Positions 11,591 through 22,690 of a stretch of DNA of 64,000 nt are shown here, in pieces; position 1 is the first letter of the stretch, and each line of letters starts with the position of its first letter. The position numbers and the translations under genes are program-made. The DNA is from Datisca glomerata (lineage: Eukaryota > Streptophyta > Magnoliopsida > Cucurbitales > Datiscaceae). The stretch is taken from positions 992,001-1,056,000 of the forward strand of contig QANY01013209.1 in the NCBI GenBank assembly GCA_003255025.1, read 5' to 3'. A model generated the notes under the pieces. It was not told the origin of the DNA and did not search any database. It saw only the letters and a list, made by a program, of their open reading frames with translations.

Positions 11591-12434
11591 ATCGAAAAGC
11601 AGAAATTTGGACTAAAACTAATGAACTGTCCAGGGCATTGTTTAAATATCTGGTGTAGATCCAACATCTTTGTACGTTCATATAGGGGTAAGGTCATTTG
11701 CATAAAATTCTCAACAAATGGCTATTAGTTTCTGCCATATATTTTGAGCATTTCAGTTTGTATAGCTGTCATGACATATAATATTTCTTGTGATCTCTAG
11801 TATTTGGAAAAGAACTTTGTAGTTTTATTCTCACCGGTTTAAAGTTATGATGAGGTTGTTATATTCTTTCTTGGGGATATCTGTAATCAATATCAACTTT
11901 TCTATATCCTTCTTATTTCCCTTTTAATTATGCAGAACTCCCTCTTAGATTGGCTGATTTCGGTGTCTTGCATCGTAATGAGGCCAGTGGTGCATTGACT
12001 GGACTAACTCATGTGAGGAGGTTTCAGCAGGTAAATATTATTAACTTTGTCTCCTGCCAGAAATAATGATGTTATTTGTTACTCGATGTCTTATGTGTTG
12101 TAGAATTGGAGGTTAGTATCTTAGATTCTTCCATTAAGATTATGTTCTTAACGTTCATCATCTCTTGACAAAATTTGGTCAAAATTTCCTTGTAGGATGA
12201 TGCTCATATTTTCTGCACCAAGTCCCAGGTGAGTTGCATTTCGTTGATGTGCATGTTTGCTTTGGAGTATAGCAATTTACAGTTGTACGGACTCATAGTT
12301 TACATAACTTTGTTATAAACTTATAGTGTATGTAATTTGTTTTGTAGATAAAAGATGAAGTGATGGGCATCCTTGAATTCATCAAATATGTCTATAACAT
12401 CTTTGGTTTCACTTTTGACCCAAAGTTATCAACG
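11591..12434 (+). pseudogene. Captured threonyl-tRNA synthetase fragment (4 exons)
   Basis: Four exons read in the plus sense. Exon 1 (11,591-11,687): 'IEKQKFGLKLMNCPGHC...VRSYR'. Exon 2 (11,936-12,030): '[20 protein letters not shown]' continuing to RRFQQ. Exon 3 (12,196-12,228): 'DDAHIFCTKSQ'. Exon 4 (12,348-12,434): 'IKDEVMGILEFIKYVYNIFG'. This is the class II ThrRS catalytic core around motifs 1 and 2, including MNCPGHC, which holds the zinc-binding Cys of ThrRS. All introns have GT-AG borders (ag/ATCGAA, GG/gtaagg, gcag/AACTC, CAG/gtaaat and so on). The N-terminal editing domain, motif 3 and the anticodon domain are absent. Exon 1 carries a small in-frame insertion that seems to come from duplication of 'aaatatctggtg.agatc'. 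It is a transduplicated fragment, not a working synthetase. Confidence 0.85.
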
Positions 12435-14640
12435 GTATGCTATTACTTCATCATTTTTGGTTAAGTATTAAACCTATTGTCTAGATTTTGGAAGGTTTCT
12501 ATTATTTTCTGTATATCCATTGTTTGGCATTCTTCAGTGTTGTTTTTTCTATGCTCTCCTGAAATTCAAATTTGTTACTCAGAGTTAGCTGCTTAATGAA
12601 TTGCTCATGCTTGTTTTATCTAATTCATATTATCATGATAACCTTTTCCTGACATTGTATTGGTTGGTTTTATCTTATTTTGAGCTGTAAAAAGTTGTTA
12701 AGTGGATCATAAATAGTAGCCTGTCGAACACAAGCAGTGGCAAACAAGGTGTTTTTTTGTGTGGAGGGTTTGGAAAACAACTATTGAACTACATTGAGGG
12801 GCTACTAACAATTGAATCTTGTCCTAGTTATGAGAATATTGTTCTAACATGACAATGAATTTGTTGGGCAATATTAGTGTTAGACTGGTATCATTGTTTA
12901 TGATCCTATGGAGTCACATTTCCTAGTTTGTTCAGGAAACATTTAGATTGGAAGATCTGCATACTGCCTTACCGAAACAATTCTTGACTAAAGCAAATAC
13001 CTAGGTGGTAGTCAAATTGATTGGGGTGAAAGATAAGAGATTTAGCTAATATGCTTTCTTGCAGTCATCGACCATAAAAATAATTTAAGATGAGTACACA
13101 ATTTACATCATTTTCTTATTATGAAAATGTAATTTACTAACGAAGGTATATTATGACGATGCAATCTATGTATCATTTCTCACTCTCAAGCATTGGTAGT
13201 TTATGGTATTAGAATCAAGTTGTTAGTTTTATTGTCGGTTAACTGTTTATTTGGTTTAGTTTTATTTAATTGTGCACTTTCATCCACCTCCTTTTCTGTC
13301 TTCTATTTCCTGTCGCTGGGTATTTGTTGTATGTTATGAAGATCTTTCTTTTGTTCATTGTCTTATTTTGCTACTGATCTAGTTTTAATGCAAAGAAGTG
13401 GTACTTGAACCATTATCTACTCGAATATATTATGGATTCTTTAAGAGTTCTTCTTCTTGCAATTAGCCAAAAAGAACTAATCGAAGATTGCATCATCTCT
13501 GATTAATAGTTTTTCTTCTTTATTGTTATTGTTTTAACTATGTTTAGTGGAAGGGAGCTGATAAATTTATGTAGTTACCATGATTGAACTGCTTTGGAGG
13601 GGTATATGGTGTTCAAACTGACTAAGGATTGCATCATCTCTGATTAATGGTTTTTCCTCTTTGTTGTCATTATTTTGACTCTGTTTTGTTTGAAGAAAGC
13701 TTGACTTGTGGGTTGGTCCAAACTTTGATAATTAGTTTTGTGATATGAACCTTGATATGTTTTTTGAAGTCTTTTTTGGACATTTGGTATTATGTTTGAT
13801 CTGGATCATGTTTTCATCAACTAATGCATAAGGAGTGAACTGCATGCTAAACTCCAAACTTTGGTAGTAGATTTAGTATCAACTATCCTAACGGTATTAC
13901 ATAGTATGTATTTTTCAATGTAATTCTTATACACCCATGCAATTCATAGTTAATCAATTTTCTTTTTCTTCTTTTTAGGGGTGAGAGAATGAATGGATTT
14001 GAAATGCTTAGTGTTGCTATGAACCTTCTCTGTCACTTAAGCTTTGTTATGGCCTTATAAGACATTGTTTAGATAAACTTGGCTGCTTGTTAAATGTTGC
14101 ATTTTGAGACAAAAGATAATGAACTTGGTTTGTAGTTAAATGTCAGAATTTAGTTGTACTCCATCAACGACTACACTATATCATGGAATGTTATAAGTGT
14201 CTCACTAATTCTTAACTTCCTTATTTAATAAGTCATTTCTTAATTGTTGATAATTTAGATTGTACTATTTAGAATAGGAGACTTGCTCCTTCATCTAAAT
14301 AGATCATCCATGCTTTGGTACAAAACTTTGATCTTGTCCTAAAGCATCACTAAGACAGTTACCTGCGTCACCACCTCCTCACCAAGAAAAACCATCAAGT
14401 GGACCTCCTAGAGTAGCTCCACCTTTAGTATCTAGATGTGAATTTATACTAGATTTTAGTTTTTTTTTTGGATAAATTACTTTTGCCCGCTCTATGTAAA
14501 AATCAATATCAATATGAATTATCATTTTGAGAAGTGATTTCTAGTAGACAATTTTTATATAACAATTTTGACTAATTAAATAAAATGATATGTGATTTTG
14601 TTATTTCCTGATATTTTCTGAAAGTTATTTATTTTTTATA
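12435..14640. other. Pack-CACTA-1 interior without recognised genes
   Basis: This AT-rich region lies between the ThrRS exons and the right subterminal repeats. It contains a duplicated phrase 'attgcatcatctctgattaa' (13,486 and 13,626), suggesting a local duplication. No further ThrRS exon was recognised. Confidence 0.5.
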
Positions 14641-15054
14641 TTTGTAGTATAAGTAATAAAAAATTATAAAAAATATTTAATAACATTAACAAAATAATAA
14701 GTAATTAAAAATGTTATGAAAGACCTATGAAAATATTTATAAAAACGCTATGAAAGACCTACGATAGGATTTATAAAACGCTACAAAAGATCTACTATAG
14801 CATTTATAAACACTATAAAGGATTATTATAGCATTTTTAAAATGCTATGAAAGGTTTACAGCATTTTTAAATGCTATAAATATCTTTTGATAAAGTTTTA
14901 AAAACGCTATCATAGGATTTTTTATAGTGTTTAAAAAATGTTATCATATGTTACATGCTTTTAATAACGTTGGCATACGTAGCGTTTATGAAAATGCTAT
15001 CGAAACCCCATGATAGCATTTTTTGGCCACTATTGTGGCCTTTTTATTGTAGTG
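14640..15054. repeat. CACTA subterminal repeats and right TIR (Pack-CACTA-1)
   Basis: Many copies in both orientations of a 'aaacgctat' / 'tagcattt' motif approach a terminal 'ttattgtagtg'. This is the normal transposase-binding architecture of CACTA ends. Confidence 0.7.
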
Positions 15055-15108
15055 ACGCGTCCAGTGGTTATCTTTGGTTCATCTTTACCAATCTGAGATC
15101 TTTTTTTA

Positions 15109-15655
15109 TGATACAAACCCACTAGGTGACCTATCCTAGGAACCTGATAACAATGATGGTTAAATAACCTAAGGATCAATTTCAAACCAAGAAGGATAAA
15201 AGCTTGATCCAATTCAAATTTGTTGAAGAGAATCAAAGCTATTCGAAGACGCCACAATCCGGGATGGAAGAACGGATTGATAAGTCAGGGTATGTCGAAG
15301 ACGCCACAATCCGGGATGGAAGAATGGATTGATAAGCCAGGGTATGTCGAAGACACCACAATCCGGGATAGATGAACGGATTGATAAGTCGGGATGAACG
15401 CCATAGATAAAAATCTGATAAGTTCAAATAGTTCAAAAAGAACTAGAGAGAATTTCTCTAAATTTTATTATCAATAGTCTCTCCTTTTACAAAATATAAA
15501 CCCTCTTTCTATAGAGATTTTTTGCACCACATAATAATAAAAGAGATAATTTTATTCTAATTACTAATTAAGATAAACCTTAAAAACTCTTAAAAACTGA
15601 AATTACATTTAAAATATTAAGAGACACCTAATTTTAATCTAACTGCTAATTTAAT
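15109..15655 (-). repeat. Truncated LTR of non-autonomous family L (copy 1)
   Basis: It begins TGATACAAACCCACTAGG, matching the family L LTR at 20,439, and includes the tandem 'gacgccacaatccgggatgg' / 'aacggattgataagt' block. It stops within the LTR at about 15,655, where unrelated retroelement sequence begins. Confidence 0.7.
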
Positions 15656-16308
15656 GATTAGGATCAATATGCTGTTTCCAAAGACTCGCAAAATCCATTA
15701 CAAGGAATTAGCGGTCCAATGACTCGAGCTAGAACAAAAAGGATTAAAAAGGTTTTACAAGTCAAAATCATGCATGACAAAGAGGTTGTTCTAGAAGATT
15801 CTAAGGTGTCACCTAGGATAATCGCTTATCTTTATGTGCAAGGCTTAGATTTGGAAGAAAAATGATTAAAATCCATGACATGAGGCCCAATTCATTTTTT
15901 ATGTGTTTTATGGGTTTTGGGCTTAAATAGAGTTTTATTTTTATTTTAAGTTGTTTGTTGGGCTTGGACTTTGAGCTCATTTAGGTTTTGTATTTATTTT
16001 ATGCTTATTTCATTTCAAGGGCACTATATAAAGGCTAATATGATGTAAAATCAGACACTTTTTAGTTCATTAATATTATTCAGCGAGCTTTTACTTTGCG
16101 TTCTTATGTTCTTGGGAGAATGCAAAATTTTGACTTATCAAGAGAGTGATCAACCTTATGGTGTCTCAAGTTCGGGGTTTTAAGAACTTAGTTTTCCTTA
16201 GGGTTCTAATCTGATCAACTTCGATTTGTTCCTAACTTCTGATTTGCTTCTTGTTCGTTGATGCAAAGGTTACTAGGCGAGGTCGCCTAGTGGGTTCTTA
16301 TGATTGAA
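15656..16308 (+). pseudogene. Retrotransposon fragment: 'GPMTRARTK' tail plus LTR-like end
   Basis: Positions 15,715-15,865 encode 'GPMTRARTKRIKKVLQ' and following residues, a motif common near the gag or linker of plant gypsy elements. It is followed by 'aggcccaattc', a TATA-like 'gcactatataaaggc' at about 16,020, and a segment ending 'gggttcttatga'. It looks like the 3' part of a retroelement with an LTR or leader. It is sandwiched between two truncated family L LTRs. Confidence 0.4.
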
Positions 16309-16930
16309 GTCGGGGTGAACGCCACAGATAAAATTTTGATAAGTTCAAAAAGAACTAGAGAGAATTTCTCTAAATTCTTTTATTAATAATCTTTGTTTTT
16401 TACAAAAGATAATCTCTCTTTATATAGGTTTGTTGCAACATATCATATTAAAAGATATCTAATTTTAGTCTAATTACTAATTAAGATAAACATAAAAACT
16501 GCAAAAAAAAAAGCTATGGTTACATTTGAAATATTAAAAGGCACCTAATTTTAATTTGATTGCTAGTTTAACCTCTAAAATTACTTTGATGTTATGGACA
16601 AAACCTTTAATATCATTTAGACTCATCTTTGCATGTAATTTTCCAGAATCAGCCCAAAACTTTTTGATTGGTTCATATAGGTTTTCTTTGAATTTGTGAT
16701 CTAGCCCTTGTGATTGACCCATTTGGAATGCGTAATTGGCTCTCCTAAAAAAGATTTGTCCTCGAATCTTCACTTGAAATGGACCGTCTCTCTTAGGATG
16801 TGGCTAAGCTGGAAATCTTTCCTTCATCATGTCTTTGCACTAAAAAAAACTTAGTTGCAACTTCAGAAATAGGTTATCTATCTTCTTCGTTCTTTATCTT
16901 CATTTTTGTGTTTTCCCTTTCCTTCTAATT
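16309..16930 (-). mobile_element. Family L copy 2: partial LTR and pol tail
   Basis: The sequence starts inside the family L LTR ('gtcggggtgaacgccacaga') and continues to the LTR 5' side at about 16,746. It then holds the reversed pol-tail segment ('ggaccgtctctcttaggatg', encoding the GDGPFQV-like end). The LTR/internal junction has a small deletion. Confidence 0.6.
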
Positions 16931-17604
16931 CTTTTTTCTTTCAATTCAGTAAAAAAAAACAAAACAAAATCTAGTTTTTTCTTGTGATTTTGTTGGCTAA
17001 TCTTAAAATAGCAATAACTTTTGATCCGGGAGTGAAAACGAGCATTATTTCATATCAAATCGAACCAATTTTTATGCCCTACGAAGTTCTTTGGACTCAT
17101 CTTTGCATGTAATATTTCAAATGTAATCTAATGTGCCCTACGAAGTTCTTTTCCCTGACTTATCAATCCATTCATCCATCCCAGATTGTGGAATCTTTGA
17201 CATACCCCGACTTATCAATCCGTTCTTCCATTCCGGATTATGGCGTCTCCGAATAGATTTGGTTCTCTTTAACAAGTTTGAATTGGGTCAAGTTTTTATC
17301 CTTCTTGGTTTGAAATTGATCCTAGGGTTCTTGAACCATCATTGTTATCATTTGGTATCAAAACTTTGATTTCTGGAAACAATCTTTTTTAGGAGTTGTT
17401 GCCGAATTGATTTTTGAGGTTTTCACGTTAATGCTTCATGGGTTCCTAACAAAAAGGGGTTCTCAGGTTTATTCTTAGAAGTTCTATATCATTTGGTATC
17501 AGAACTATTATTCTGTATTTAAAGGAATGGATTTTTGAGTCCCATAATCTGTATTTGAACTTCAAAGTCCAATGCTATCATTTTCATCAAGTTTTTGAGG
17601 TCAT

Positions 17605-17870
17605 TACATTGTTTTAGCTATCATCTTATAATATCATCACATCTTATCAATATCTTATCTCTATCTTTTAAATTCTATTATCCCTATTTGTTTCTCTTAT
17701 CATTTTCTATTACCTTTATCCACATATTTAATTTGAATTTGAATTTCAATTTAAGTTTGAACTCTTATCCATCATTATCATTATCCTTATACTCATATCT
17801 TATCTTATCTTATCACATCATTTCTTATCTTATCATATCATATCTTACTTTATCTTATCTGAAGTTGCAA
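17605..17870 (+). repeat. (TCTTA)n / TATC-rich microsatellite
   Basis: Repeats of 'tcttatcttatcttatc' type fill the interior of family L copy 3. The inverted counterpart is at 19,789-20,010 in copy 4. The long open frames across both are products of the repeat. Confidence 0.75.
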
Positions 17871-17991
17871 CAAAGTTTTTTTGAGTGCAAAGATATGATG
17901 AAGGAAAAATTTCCAGCTAAGCCACATCCTAAGGGAGACGGTCCATTTCAAGTGAAGATTCAAGGATGAATCTTTTTCAAGAGTGGGGGAA

Positions 17992-18681
17992 TGATGAGAA
18001 CCAAGAACTAAACCAAAAGGAGCCAATTACTCATTCAAAATAGGTTAAAGAGCTAGATCTCATAAATTCAAAGAAACTATATGGGCCAATCAACAAGTTT
18101 TGAGATGTTCTGAAAAATTACATGCAAAGATGAGTCCAAATGATAATAAAAGTTTTTTCCACGTCATCAAAGTTATTTTAGAGGTTATATTAGCAATTAG
18201 ATTAAAATTAGGTGTCTTTTAATATTTCAAATGTAATTTCAGTTTTTTTTAGAGTTTTTAATATTTATCTAAATTAGTAATTAGACTAAAATCAGATGTC
18301 TTTTAATATTATGTGCTACAACAAACCTCTATATAAAGAGGGTTTATCTTTTGTAAGAGAGAGATTATTAATAATAAAATTTAGAGAAATTCTCTCTAGT
18401 TCTTGTAGAACTATCTGAACTTATCAGATTTTTATCTGTGACGTTCACCCCGACTTATCAATCAGTTCATCCATCCCGGATTGTGGAGTCTTCAACATAT
18501 CCCGACTTATCAATCCATTCTTCCATCCTCGATTGTGGCATCTTCGAGTAGCTATGAATCTCTTCAACAAGTTTGAATTGGGTCAAGCTTTTATCCTTCT
18601 TGGTTTGAAATTGATTCTAGGGTTCTTGAACCATCATTATTATCGGGTTCCTAGGGTAGGTCACCTAGTGGGTTCGTATCA
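17992..18681 (+). repeat. Family L 3' LTR (690 bp)
   Basis: It is bounded by the polypurine tract on the left and by 'tttggtatc' on the right. It contains the 'cttatcaatc.gttc.tccatc' tandem block and a TATA box. It is the best preserved LTR of the family here. Confidence 0.75.
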
Positions 18682-18915
18682 TTTGGTATCGAAGTTCTGG
18701 TTTTTAGAAACATCATTTCTTAGGAGTTGTAGCCGAATTGGTTTTTGAAGTTTTCACGTTAATGCTTCTTGGGTTCCTATACAAAAATGGGTTCTCAGGC
18801 TTATCCATAGATGTTCTGTATCATTTGGTATCAGAGCTTTGGTTTCTAGAAACATCATTTCTTATGATTTGTTGTCGAATTTATTTTTAGGGCTTTCACG
18901 TTAATGTTTCGTGGG
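18682..18915 (+). repeat. Extra PBS/leader copy of family L
   Basis: Right after the copy 3 LTR come 'tttggtatcgaagttctgg' and, at about 18,820, 'tttggtatcagagctttgg', each followed by 'aaacatcatttctta'. The primer-binding-site/leader unit is thus duplicated in tandem before the sequence switches to the inverted copy 4. Confidence 0.6.
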
Positions 18916-18924
18916 TTCCTATAA

Positions 18925-21098
18925 CATGTTTCATAGGCGACCTGCACTAGGAACCCAATAGTATGATGGTTCAAAAACTCTAGGATCAATTTTAAACCAA
19001 GAAGTATAAAAGCTTGATCCGATTTAAACTTGTTGAAGAGATTTGAAGCTATTTGAAGATGGTGCAATCTAGGATGGAAGAACGGATTGATAAGTCGGGG
19101 TATGTAGAAGACGCCATAATCCGTGATGGATGAACGGATTGATAAGTTGGGGTGAACGCCACAGATAAAAAATCTAATAAGTTCAAATATTTCAAAAAGA
19201 ACTAGAGAGAATTTCTCTAGATTTTATTATTAATATCTCTATCTCTTACAAAAGATAAACCCTATTTATATAGAGATTTGTTGCAGCACATAATATTAAA
19301 AGATATCTGATTTTAGTCCAATTACTAATTTAGATAAATATTAAAAACTCTAAAAAATTGAAATTACATTTGAAATATTAAAAGGCACCTAATTTTAATC
19401 TAATGTCTAATCTAACCTCTAAAATAACTTTGATGACATGGACAAAACCTTTATTATCATTTGGACTCATCTTTGCATGTAATTTTTCATAACTGACCAA
19501 AACTTCTTGATTGGCCCATATAGGTTTTCTTTGAATTTCTGAGATCTAGCCCTTGTAATTGACCCATTTGGAATGAGTAATTGGCTCCCTTTGGTTTGCT
19601 TTTTGGTTTTAACCATTCACCCACTCCTCAAAAGGATTCGTTCTCGAATCTTCACTCGAAATGGACCGTCTCCCTTAGGATGTGGCTGAGCTGGAAATCT
19701 TTCCTTCATCATGTCTTTGTTTGCACTCAAAAGAACTTTGTTGCAACTTTAGAATTCTTCTATTTTTTTTTACAGAAGAGAAAATATGATAAGATAAGAT
19801 AAGGTAAGATATGATATGATAATATAAGATGAGATATAAGGATAAGGATAAGGATAACAATGGATAAGAGTTCAAATTTAAATAGAATTTAAATTCAAAT
19901 TCAAATAAAGATGAGGATACATATAATAGAAAATGATAAGATAAACAAATAAGGATAACATAATTTAAAAGATAGAGGTAAGATATTGATGAGATGTGAT
20001 AAGATAATAAGATGATAAAATGATAGCTAAAACAATGCAAATTCAGATTTTTAGGAAATATGACGTGGAAAATAATGTAATGACCTAAAAACTAGATGAA
20101 AACGATGGAATTGGACTTTGAAGTTCAAATACGAATTGTAGGACTTGAAAATTTGTTCTTTTTAATATGCAATAATAGTTGTTTCAAATCCAAGATCCAA
20201 AGCTATGATAGTTTTAAGAACCACAATTTCTAGAAATCAAAGAGCAACTCGATACCAAATGATGTCAACCTCAAGTGACCTGCCTTGAAACCCAACAACA
20301 AAATATTGGACAACTTGATCAAGAATGCTAAGAATCCAATTCTTAAGAGAAAGATTCTGACCCAAAGATTAAAAAGAATCACAAACCGAATGATGGAAAT
20401 GATAACCTAATTTGACGAGTCAAAGCTCTGATATCAAATGATACGAACCCACTAGGCAACCTGCCTTAGGAACTGATAACAATGATGGTTCAAGAACCCT
20501 ATGATCGATTTCAAATCAAGAAGGATAAAAGCATGACTCAATTCATACTTGTTGAAGAGAACCAAAGATATTTGAAGACGCCACAATCTGGGATGGAGTA
20601 ATAGATTGATAAGTCGGGGTAAGTCAAAAATGCCACAATCCAGGATGATGAACGGATTGATAAGTCAGGGTAAACGCCACAGATAAAAAATCTGATAAGT
20701 TCAAATAGTTCAAAAAGAACTAGAGACAATTTCTCTAAATTTTATGATCAATAATATCTTTTTACAAAAGATAAACCCTCTTTATATAGAGGTTTGTTGC
20801 AACACTTAATAATAAAAGACATCTAATTTTAGTCTAATTACTAATTAAGATAAACCTCAAAAACTCTTAAGAAATTGAAATTACATTTGAAATATTAAAA
20901 GACACCTAATTTTAATCTAATTGCTAATTTAACCTCTAAAATAACTTTGATGACATGGACAAAACCTTTATTATCATTTGGACTCATCTTTGCATGTAAT
21001 GTTTTAGAATAGCCTAAAACTCCTTGATTGGCTCATATAGGGTTTCTTTGAATTTCTAAGATTAAGCCCTTGTAATTGACCCATTTCGAATGAATAAT
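18925..21098 (-). mobile_element. Family L non-autonomous LTR element (copy 4)
   Basis: On the minus strand the 5' LTR is 20,439-21,098 (outer about 50 bp missing) and the PBS is 20,421-20,438 (reverse of 'tttgatatcagagctttg'). The interior has the (TCTTA)n tract and a pol tail. The 3' LTR is 18,925-19,619, preceded by a polypurine tract 'aggagtggg'. Copies 3 and 4 lie end to end in opposite orientation. The right end abuts gypsy-1 RNase H directly. Confidence 0.7.
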
Positions 21099-22690
21099 TC
21101 ATCTTTGCATGACTTGTTTCACAATCAATATGGAATCACATAAAATTTTAACATCAGTCATCTTATATTCCCATAGCAAGGATATTCCCGCGGTCAGTGC
21201 TTCATACTCTACTTCATTATTTGATGCATTAAATTCAAAGGAGATTGAGTGTTCGAATATTTCTCTAAAGGGAGTTTGTACTACTATCCCCACTCCAGCT
21301 CCTTAGTTGTTTGAAGCGCCATCAACAAAGAGTTTCCAAGTTCCATCTTCTCTCGTTTGGTGGGTTTCCTGTTTGACTTCCCCTTCAGTGAAGTCTGCTA
21401 TGAAATCTGCTAACGCCTGCTCTTTTATTGAAGTTCGAGGCTCTTAAACGATGTCGTACTGGCTTAGCTCAATTGACCATTTTTCTATTCTCTCTCTTGC
21501 CTCCATCGAGTGTAGAAGGCTTTTAATGGGACAATCAGTTAATACCTTGATGTTGTGGGCTTGGAAATAAGGTTTTAGTTTTCATGCCGCAGTTATAATG
21601 GCCAGTACTAGTTTCTTCATTCGTTTTATATCTTCTCTATGCCGCTACAAGACTTTTCTCATGAAGTATACATGTTTATGTTTCCTTTCCTCTTCTTTGA
21701 TGAGTACTGCACCGACTATCCCCCCGTGGAGACGGCTATGTATAATAGAAGCTGTTCGCCGGGAGTAGATTAAGAAGGGGGAACCGTTAGATACTCTTTA
21801 ACTTTGGCAAAGTCTTCTCGACAGTCTTCATCCCATTAGCTCGTAGATTTTTTCCACAACCTCTCGAAGAAAGGCTCGCATCTGTCCGTTGATCTGGAGA
21901 TAAACCTATTTAGGGAGGCCATTCTTCCCGTTAACCCTTAGATTTCTTTGAGGTTGTGCGAGGACCTCATTCTTGTGATTTCCTTCACATGGTTTGGGTT
22001 TACATCGATTCCTCGCTACATAATTAGTTGTCTAAGGAACTTTCCCTCCGCCACTCCAAAAGTGCACTTCTCCGGGTTCAGCTTCATGGAATTTCACCTT
22101 AGAACAGAGAATGCTTCTTTAAGGTCCTGAATGTGATCTTCTTACTTTTAACTAGCATGTCATCAACATAAACTTCCATATTCTTTCTTATATGCTCACG
22201 GAAGACCTTGTTCACCAGCCTTTGATAGGTTGCACCAGTGTTCTTTAGACCAAAGGGCATGACTTTGTAGAAATAAACGTCGTACTCAATGATGAAAGAG
22301 GTTTTTCCTGATCGAGTTGAAATATTTTCACCTGATTGTAACCTGAGTAAGCACCCATGAAGTTAAGAAGTTTGTGCCTTGTAATAGCATCTACCATTTG
22401 ATCTATCATTGGCTGTGGGTAATCATCTTTGGGGCATGCCTTGTTTAGGTCAGTGAAGTCGACGTAGATCCTTCACTTCCCATTCTTCTTTCATACCATC
22501 ATTACGTTAGTGAGCCATTTGGGGTATTTTGTTTCTATGATGAAATCCGCCGCCAAAAGCTTCTCAACATCATATTTGATGGCTTGATTCCCTTCAAGGG
22601 CGAGGCTTTTCTTCCTTTGTTTTACAAGTTTCACAGTGGGAACCATGTTCAATCTGTGGTAGATGATCTCTTCCGGAATGTTGGGCATCT
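21099..22690 (-). pseudogene. Gypsy-1 reverse transcriptase and RNase H remnant
   Basis: RT begins at 22,688 with 'MPNIPEEIIYHRLNMVPTVK' and 'LLAADFIIETKYPKWLTNV'. It continues as 'YVDFTDLNKACPKDDYP' (about 22,470-22,420) and 'GAYSGYNQ' (about 22,350). The catalytic YVDDM box lies at about 22,150-22,170. RNase H follows with 'WKLFVDGASNN' (about 21,340) and 'NEVEYEALTAGISLLWEYKM' (to 21,099), cut off by family L copy 4. RT and RNase H convert element RNA to cDNA. The FTDLNKACPKD and VDGASN blocks match Tat/Retand-type gypsy elements. Several frameshifts are present and no integrase follows. Confidence 0.85.

Larger units (their letters stand above)
10105..15054 (+). mobile_element. Pack-CACTA-1 carrying threonyl-tRNA synthetase exons
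   Basis: The right end reads 'cctttttattgtagtg', the inverted form of a CACTACAATAAAAAGG terminus. It is preceded by about 400 bp of CACTA-type subterminal repeats built on 'aaaatgctat' and 'tatagcattt' (14,640-15,030). The proposed left end CACTACAACT at 10,105 is weaker, but 'gtggcgttttgg' and 'ccaaaacgc' subterminal-like motifs follow it. Flanking triplets are atg and acg, so there is no perfect 3-bp TSD. Inside are a CT-rich leader (10,200-10,620) and captured exons in the plus sense. No transposase was seen, so it would be non-autonomous. Confidence 0.65.
17103..18681 (+). mobile_element. Family L non-autonomous LTR element (copy 3)
   Basis: A partial 5' LTR (17,103-17,349) is followed by a primer-binding site 'tttggtatcaaaactttg', a leader, and a (TCTTA)n-rich tract (17,605-17,870). 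A short pol tail follows, encoding 'KGDGPFQVKI', then a polypurine tract 'agagtggggga' and a full 3' LTR (17,992-18,681, TGATGAGAAC...GTATCA). The LTR has a TATA box (ctatataaag, about 18,330). The internal region is only about 640 bp, so the element relies on proteins from others. Another leader copy (18,682-18,915) follows the 3' LTR. Confidence 0.7.

Noticed and set aside
17595..17969. 124-residue frame, Ser/Leu/Tyr-rich, membrane-like
   Set aside because: Mostly a (TCTTA)n microsatellite product; only the last part (GDGPFQV) is a real pol-tail remnant. The mirror frame 19,675-20,040 is the same artefact.
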